Shown in pieces: positions 59,967 to 64,000 of a stretch of DNA of 64,000 nucleotides. The notes beneath the pieces were generated by a model. The model did not search any database. It saw only the letters and a program-made list of their open reading frames with translations, and had not been told where the DNA came from. The translations under genes and the position numbers were made by a program. The stretch's first letter is position 1. Each line of letters begins with the position of its first letter. Origin of the DNA: Lineus longissimus (Eukaryota; Nemertea; Pilidiophora; Heteronemertea; Lineidae); NCBI RefSeq assembly GCF_910592395.1, contig NC_088309.1:17362599-17426598 (forward strand), in the 5' to 3' direction.

Positions 59967-62900
59967 GAGAGAAATCAATATTGCAAATACAGATTAAGTT
60001 GAATTGATTGTGAGTAAAGCTGTCAAGTTTTAGAGAAATCCAACCGATCAGTTCGAACTTAAAATGCCCCATATCTCAGTCAGCTTGGCACTGGACTACC
60101 ACGCAAGCCTGAGTTTGAATCCGGTATCAGTTCTGAGGCCACTACATACTACACTTCAAACTTGTTGGAGCAGGATGTGGTGCGGTCGGTTTCGAGTGCT
60201 GTTCAAACCTCATGTTAGAATGTCTACATCACTGCAAGCTGTTAATCCTAGTGATGTGGTCAGGCTAGAAGTCGGAAACGCCTGACCACATTTGGTGACC
60301 AACTTCAGGTCACGCACGGTTGCTCGAAAACAAAATAAGAAGAAGCAGAGCTACTGCAAACCCCCTCAACAAAAACTATCTCTAGGTTGAAATTTCATCA
60401 AGGTAGTTGTGCTTTAACTGGTCTCCGATGGGTTTTCACATTCAGCGTGAGATAAATGAGCTATCATCTTGAGTAGCAACACGGTACGATCCCTCTCATA
60501 CTGCATTAAGTTCATGAAGCCTCCCACTTGACAAACCAAAGGCCTCTACACTGTAAACATTTCCATATTCCATCAGTCCTGCAATAATTTCTGATGACTT
60601 CATAACCCCCAATGTCACACCTTAAGGACAACGTTGATAAAAGGATGGCAAACACAAGCAATAACGAATCCACTATGTCCACACTCTCCAACCAGGCCAA
60701 CACATATCAAGAAAAATTACTGTTTGACAAGTAAACAGGCATAAGACAGAAATTGTCCGTTAACAGCATCAAGAGGTGGTTGCAGCACAGTCGTTCAAAA
60801 CCGCCTCTGGTTATTGTGTCAATACGATAACTCCTATAACTCGGCTGAGCTCCCTCTTTGACTGCATGGACTAACACATCCGTACCTACTTCAGAGTGTT
60901 TAGTTTTCCCCAATTCCTCCAGAGCTACTTTAGACTTTAGAGCATACAGTTGTGTTGCCGGTGATGGTGAGAGACATTTGGAGTGGCTATCTGAAGGACA
61001 ACACACTAGACCCCGATCTTGGTTGCTGAAGACATTCCCCGTGGCTAAGTAAACCAACACTGTCCTTCCATGATGCAGAACCAAATTGTCAGATCTGCTT
61101 GCAGCAGAAGATCACTAGGGGAGACCCACCAGAGAACGAGTCAAGCTTTGAAGAGACAATGTATCTTTACATCCTCAGGTCATTTACTATTTGCTTCTGG
61201 TTAGAAGATGAATGCTGCAAGAGATCTCAAGAGGGAGTTAACGGTACTGAATCATGGTTTTCTAACACCATTTCCAATGCTTCGTTGATTTAGGCCAGAT
61301 GGCGCTCAACATTCTGTACACTCTTTTTCATGTTAGGGAGGCTGCCAGCTCAAGCTTGCAGCCAGAAACATTGCGTAGAATGCATGCAATCCTCACCGAG
61401 TGAAAATATCCATTATGCATTCCTCAAAACAAAATCATTACCAAAACATCACAGAGGTATGATGGCATCACAGAGGTATGATGGCAAGAAAGATTAACGA
61501 GGGTTAAAAAAGAGGTCAGCAAATACATAGAAAACCTTCATGAGAAGCAATTCACCTATACAGCTTAGGTGAAAAACCGATGAAAAATAACAAATCTTTC
61601 TTGCTGTTGGGAAATTCCTTCGTCTCGGAAACAGAAAGGATCGTGTCCGACATCTCTGACATACAGATTAGGCCTATGGCAAGTATACTTCACTTGGAAC
61701 GCTTGTCTGCTGATGTTAAACATCGTGGGTGCCACGTACGGCGAACAGGAAAATGACAAAGCGTTTAACTTGGAAGGTGTTTCTGATGACTGATACGATC
61801 AGGCAGTGTATCATTGTAAATTTTGCGGAAGACGCCGAAAAAAATTATTAACATGCTGCATCAGGTAAACACGACAAAATTTCGTACATCTCAGCAATTA
61901 CCTAGTTTACACATGCTGACGATGTACACCTGGGTTACTCAGTATGGTAGTAAGGCACACCGGGTGATCACCAAGATGGCCGCCATGTACAAGATCGCCT
62001 ACTCCATTATCTCGGCCATCAGTTCCTGACAAGCAGTCTACTTGTACGAGCAGATGAACAACCCGCGATACTTCAGGTCAGGCCCGGCAATCACTGATAA
62101 AAGGCTCTTACAGCGCAAACCTATAAGACACCTCGTCGTTACATCTCAAGCTGTCGGTAAACTAGCCGAACACTCTTCGCGACGCTTCTCATCATGTAGC
62201 AAGTACCATACCCAGTGACCCTTACACAACATTTTCATCCTCCTATATCTCGTTACAGCACTCAGCCTTTTCTTCGACTAATATCAACTCTTCAACACAT
62301 ACAAGACAGAGCTTTTTGCGGGAGAGATTTTCATATGTTTTGTATGAACAGTGTATGATTTCAATGTTACCGCTCACTTCAGACACTTCCAATAACACTT
62401 TCTGACAGCAAGCCCCAGAGGATGTTTTTTCTATAGTCTTGAGGCTCTCCCATCTTGCATCGAGGGTTTCTTGGCTACAATTCAACAACTAAAGGTACAG
62501 ACTTGGCTCAAGTTTCCAATTTCAAGGAGTCGTGAACAGGGGGTAAAGTTCCTTGGCAAAACCTTGATAACACTCAAGTAATACAAGGATACGCGAGTTG
62601 GCATTTTTACAATAAGACAACTTGGATTCACAGTTCACAGATATTTGGCGACAATATTGGTGAACATATTGGCAGCAATGTGCAGAAACGATGGCACATC
62701 ATTGTCAAGAGGTTGCGTGCAATTGCAATTGGAATTCTTTAATCTGATTTTATTGCCACAGGAAGACATGCACCAAATGGCTTAAAAACCAATCGGCGTA
62801 GCACATATTTTTACTCCCAGGATAGCTTAGCTGTGGATTGGTTGCAGAGCTGAAAGCTGAACATTCGAATATTCTTCCGAGTAATGAAACCAGAAGACAG

Positions 62901-64000
62901 TGTGGCAGCAAGGCGTTGGTCAAGGTTGTCTTGATATCATTTTTGACAAGTTTTTGCTGAATTTGAAATTTCAAGCAATTTCAAACTTATGAGAACTTTA
63001 GAATGAACCGGCAATTTTGAGGTACAGTGTAGGTAGTAGGAAACTGCCTCAAGAGATGAAGAGAAGATGTTCCTCAGCAGCGATGGCCATGTCTACATTG
63101 CTCTATCAATACAAGCCGCAGTGTATAGCCGGTCATACACTGCCGACACAAGCAACGATAGGAGCCAACTCTATCAATATATTTCAGTTGCTATCCAATC
63201 TGGATACCATGCAATCTCACAGATCCATAATGATTAACTTCATCAATACACTTCACTGCTTTAATACTAGCCATCAGGCTGCCCGATGGTAGACACGCAT
63301 GCCATCCAGCCGTCCCTCCTCTGAACCTACGATGACTAATTTTATTTACATGTTTCTGGGTCTATCCAAGACGATGCATATTACTTCCTCATCAAAACGC
63401 CGAGCATACAAGCGCTTAGATTATAGCCTGGCTTTAGAAGTAAGTGAACTCTCATGTCTTGTGGAAAGCCCGAGGGGAATACCTCTAACAGCGCTGAGCA
63501 AACAGGATAGATCAGAACAGAGCAACTATCATCAGCAGTATGTGTTTGCTTTCCCCTTATTTGCTCAGTCACTTAAGGAAACAGGGATTCCCCACGGCAC
63601 TGGACTCAATCACCACCCGAACGCCGCGCTTGTCTGGGTACACAGTAATCGGAGGCTGCCATGATTGCCGGGTGTTGGGTAAATGTTTGGGGAGTAAAAA
63701 CAAGCCCCACTCCAGCCACTGCAAACACGGAGAAAGGAACAGGACGATCACAGGTGTAAACTGTTACCTTTGTGAGAATCACTAGCTTAGGGACATTTGC
63801 GCTATCTTGTTGCCGAAGTAAACATGGGAAGATTTGGAAAAGACAAGCCACGGGCCTCGTGATACCCGCCTATATTGGACAAATCACCACCGAGGCAGAA
63901 TCCTCAAAGACACAACATGTTTGTCCCTGATCGCTAGTCAAACAATGGATTTCTGATCGCGACAGAGATTCTGGGCTGAGGAGTTGATACAGGGGACAGG
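59967..64000. other. No exon recognised; probable TLE intron
   Basis: I looked on the minus strand for the Groucho Q and GP domains and found none. A 19-bp tandem repeat (ATCACAGAGGTATGATGGC, twice) lies at about 61,449-61,485. Remaining open frames of 60-125 codons carry no domain. Confidence 0.45.

Overview
This is a eukaryotic, animal (bilaterian) window. Genes are split by GT-AG introns, and most of the DNA is transposon-derived or satellite. The only clear host gene is the 3' two thirds of a Groucho/TLE co-repressor gene on the minus strand: 13 exons between 41,454 and 58,863, 564 codons visible including the complete WD40 propeller. The N-terminal Q and GP exons must lie beyond the right edge. 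The organism looks like a marine invertebrate. Frequent TAGGCCTA-like words make me lean to an echinoderm or hemichordate, but that is weak.

Layout, left to right. 1-1,000: decayed gag and the LTR/PBS end of a Gypsy-like retrotransposon (minus). 972-3,103: remains of a DDE (MULE-like) transposase with an N-terminal PHD finger and a Pro/Ala/Ser/Gln minisatellite in its coding frame. 4,060-12,754: a piggyBac transposase gene (minus), split in its N-terminal linker by a head-to-tail pair of a hairpin-ended element (6,534-12,233) that looks like a rolling-circle concatemer. 13,000-16,200: mostly unassigned, with two small MITEs. 16,780-18,440: a 169-bp tandem repeat cut by a TTAA-flanked piggyBac-type MITE. 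19,000-21,870: a Josephin-domain cysteine protease gene with 45-bp in-frame repeats. 22,147-22,962: an unrecognised ORF and a Pipsqueak-type HTH exon of a pogo/Tigger-like transposase.

24,000-24,750: two copies of a pogo-like MITE. 25,145-36,225: two arrays of a dimeric 135-bp satellite, separated by about 3.9 kb that holds an LTR element whose two LTRs face each other, plus a duplicated 0.8-kb block with a tRNA-like tail. 36,230-41,450: apparently gene-free, ending in the 3' flank of TLE. 41,454-58,863: TLE, with at least eight MITE-like insertions and one hairpin minisatellite in its introns. 58,864-64,000: no exon recognised, probably a long TLE intron.

The host gene would act in the nucleus as a co-repressor recruited by DNA-binding factors. 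Almost all other coding sequence belongs to mobile elements and is frameshifted, truncated or interrupted. The best candidates for something new are the convergent LTR-PBS element, whose inverted repeat ends exactly at the 18-nt primer-binding site, the concatemeric hairpin-ended element inside piggyBac, and the repeat-rich Josephin protease gene.
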